A DNA stretch of 64,000 bases. Origin: Metabacillus sp. FJAT-52054. Its GTDB lineage: Bacteria > Bacillota > Bacilli > Bacillales > Bacillaceae. Under the pieces are notes generated by a model, which saw only the letters and a list, made by a program, of their open reading frames with translations, was not told where the DNA came from and made no database searches. Location of the stretch: positions 2,550,723-2,614,722 of the forward strand of contig NZ_CP147407.1 in NCBI RefSeq assembly GCF_037201815.1, written 5' to 3'. The translations under genes were made by a program, and so were the position numbers. How positions within the stretch are numbered: position 1 is the stretch's first letter; the number at the start of each line of letters is the position of its first letter. Below, one piece after another: positions 63,954 to 64,000 of this stretch.

Positions 63954-64000
63954 TCATTTATTCATAATGGTTTGAATAATATTTGCCGTTTCCTCTACCG
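63954..64000 (-). CDS. yqfL: Pyruvate, phosphate dikinase regulatory protein YqfL (C-terminal fragment)
   Basis: The minus frame entering at 64000 reads VEETANIIQTIMNK and stops at TGA 63954-63956. VEETA near the end is the typical C-terminus of DUF299/PPDK regulatory proteins (YqfL), and yqfL precedes yqxD in B. subtilis. The rest is outside the window. Only 14 residues are seen, so the call rests on this motif plus position. Confidence 0.6.
   Translation of the reverse strand, partial: VEETANIIQTIMNK

Noticed and set aside
63775..63975. 66-residue plus-strand frame near the right edge
   Set aside because: No ribosome site, crosses two hairpins and the yqfL stop region.
1..64000. CRISPR arrays, toxin-antitoxin pairs, prophage or transposase genes
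   Set aside because: No regularly spaced repeats of CRISPR type, no transposase or integrase motifs and no phage structural genes were seen on either strand.

Overview
The window is chromosomal DNA of a low-GC, endospore-forming Bacillaceae (Bacillus sensu lato, not B. subtilis itself). This rests on recognisable protein families and gene order: comG competence operon, mgsR, the yqg block, glcK, gluP, pst operon, pbpA, sodA, ispG, zur, nfo, cshB, ispH, trmK, cccA, rpoD (sigA) and dnaG follow each other much as in the B. subtilis comG-to-sigA region. Most genes are on the minus strand. No rRNA, tRNA, CRISPR array, prophage or insertion sequence was seen.

Layout. (1) 1-3361, plus strand: the end of a polysaccharide gene cluster (glycosyltransferase tail, two GNAT/FemAB-type acyltransferases and a NodB-type deacetylase, all overlapping). 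It lies beside comG, where B. subtilis carries the tapA-sipW-tasA biofilm operon. (2) 3402-8100: yqzE, aroK and the complete comGA-GG operon. (3) 8263-14863: small conserved yqg genes, the stress regulator mgsR, a MidA-like methyltransferase, an MBL hydrolase, a thiamine-binding protein, a lipoprotein and an M14 peptidase. (4) 15021-25967: LTA-synthase family protein, glucokinase, rhomboid GluP, DUF92, 5-formyl-THF cyclo-ligase, L33, and a three-gene glycan unit (nucleotidyltransferase/mutase-like fusion, glycosyltransferase, DUF4912-like). (5) 26153-39366: envelope proteins, phoU and pstSCAB, pbpA, an MFS exporter, sodA, and a Na/Pi cotransporter. Both the pst operon and the Na/Pi gene carry 11-bp-phased PhoP-box-like repeats. 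(6) 39417-47172: a TetR regulator divergent from asparagine synthetase with nested inverted repeats between them, a chemoreceptor, ispG and neighbours. (7) 47406-57612: zur-znuBC, yqfU, nfo, cshB, the glycine-rich yqfQ (vrrA-like), ispH, yqfO-trmK, cccA. (8) 57690-64000: an acyl-CoA dehydrogenase, a membrane protein, and the macromolecular synthesis operon yqxD-dnaG-rpoD, with the last codons of yqfL at the edge.

The window is mostly conserved core. The less ordinary signals are: three copies of a deletion-prone repeat with 11-bp terminal inverted repeats, each lying 0-7 bp from a stop codon; three TTGTACA boxes at exact 11-bp spacing near mgsR; a second PhoP-box-like array at the Na/Pi transporter; nested inverted repeats before asparagine synthetase; a poly-A tract that puts the natural start of yqxD out of frame; and a degenerate mutase domain fused to a sugar nucleotidyltransferase. 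No wholly new multi-gene system was found.
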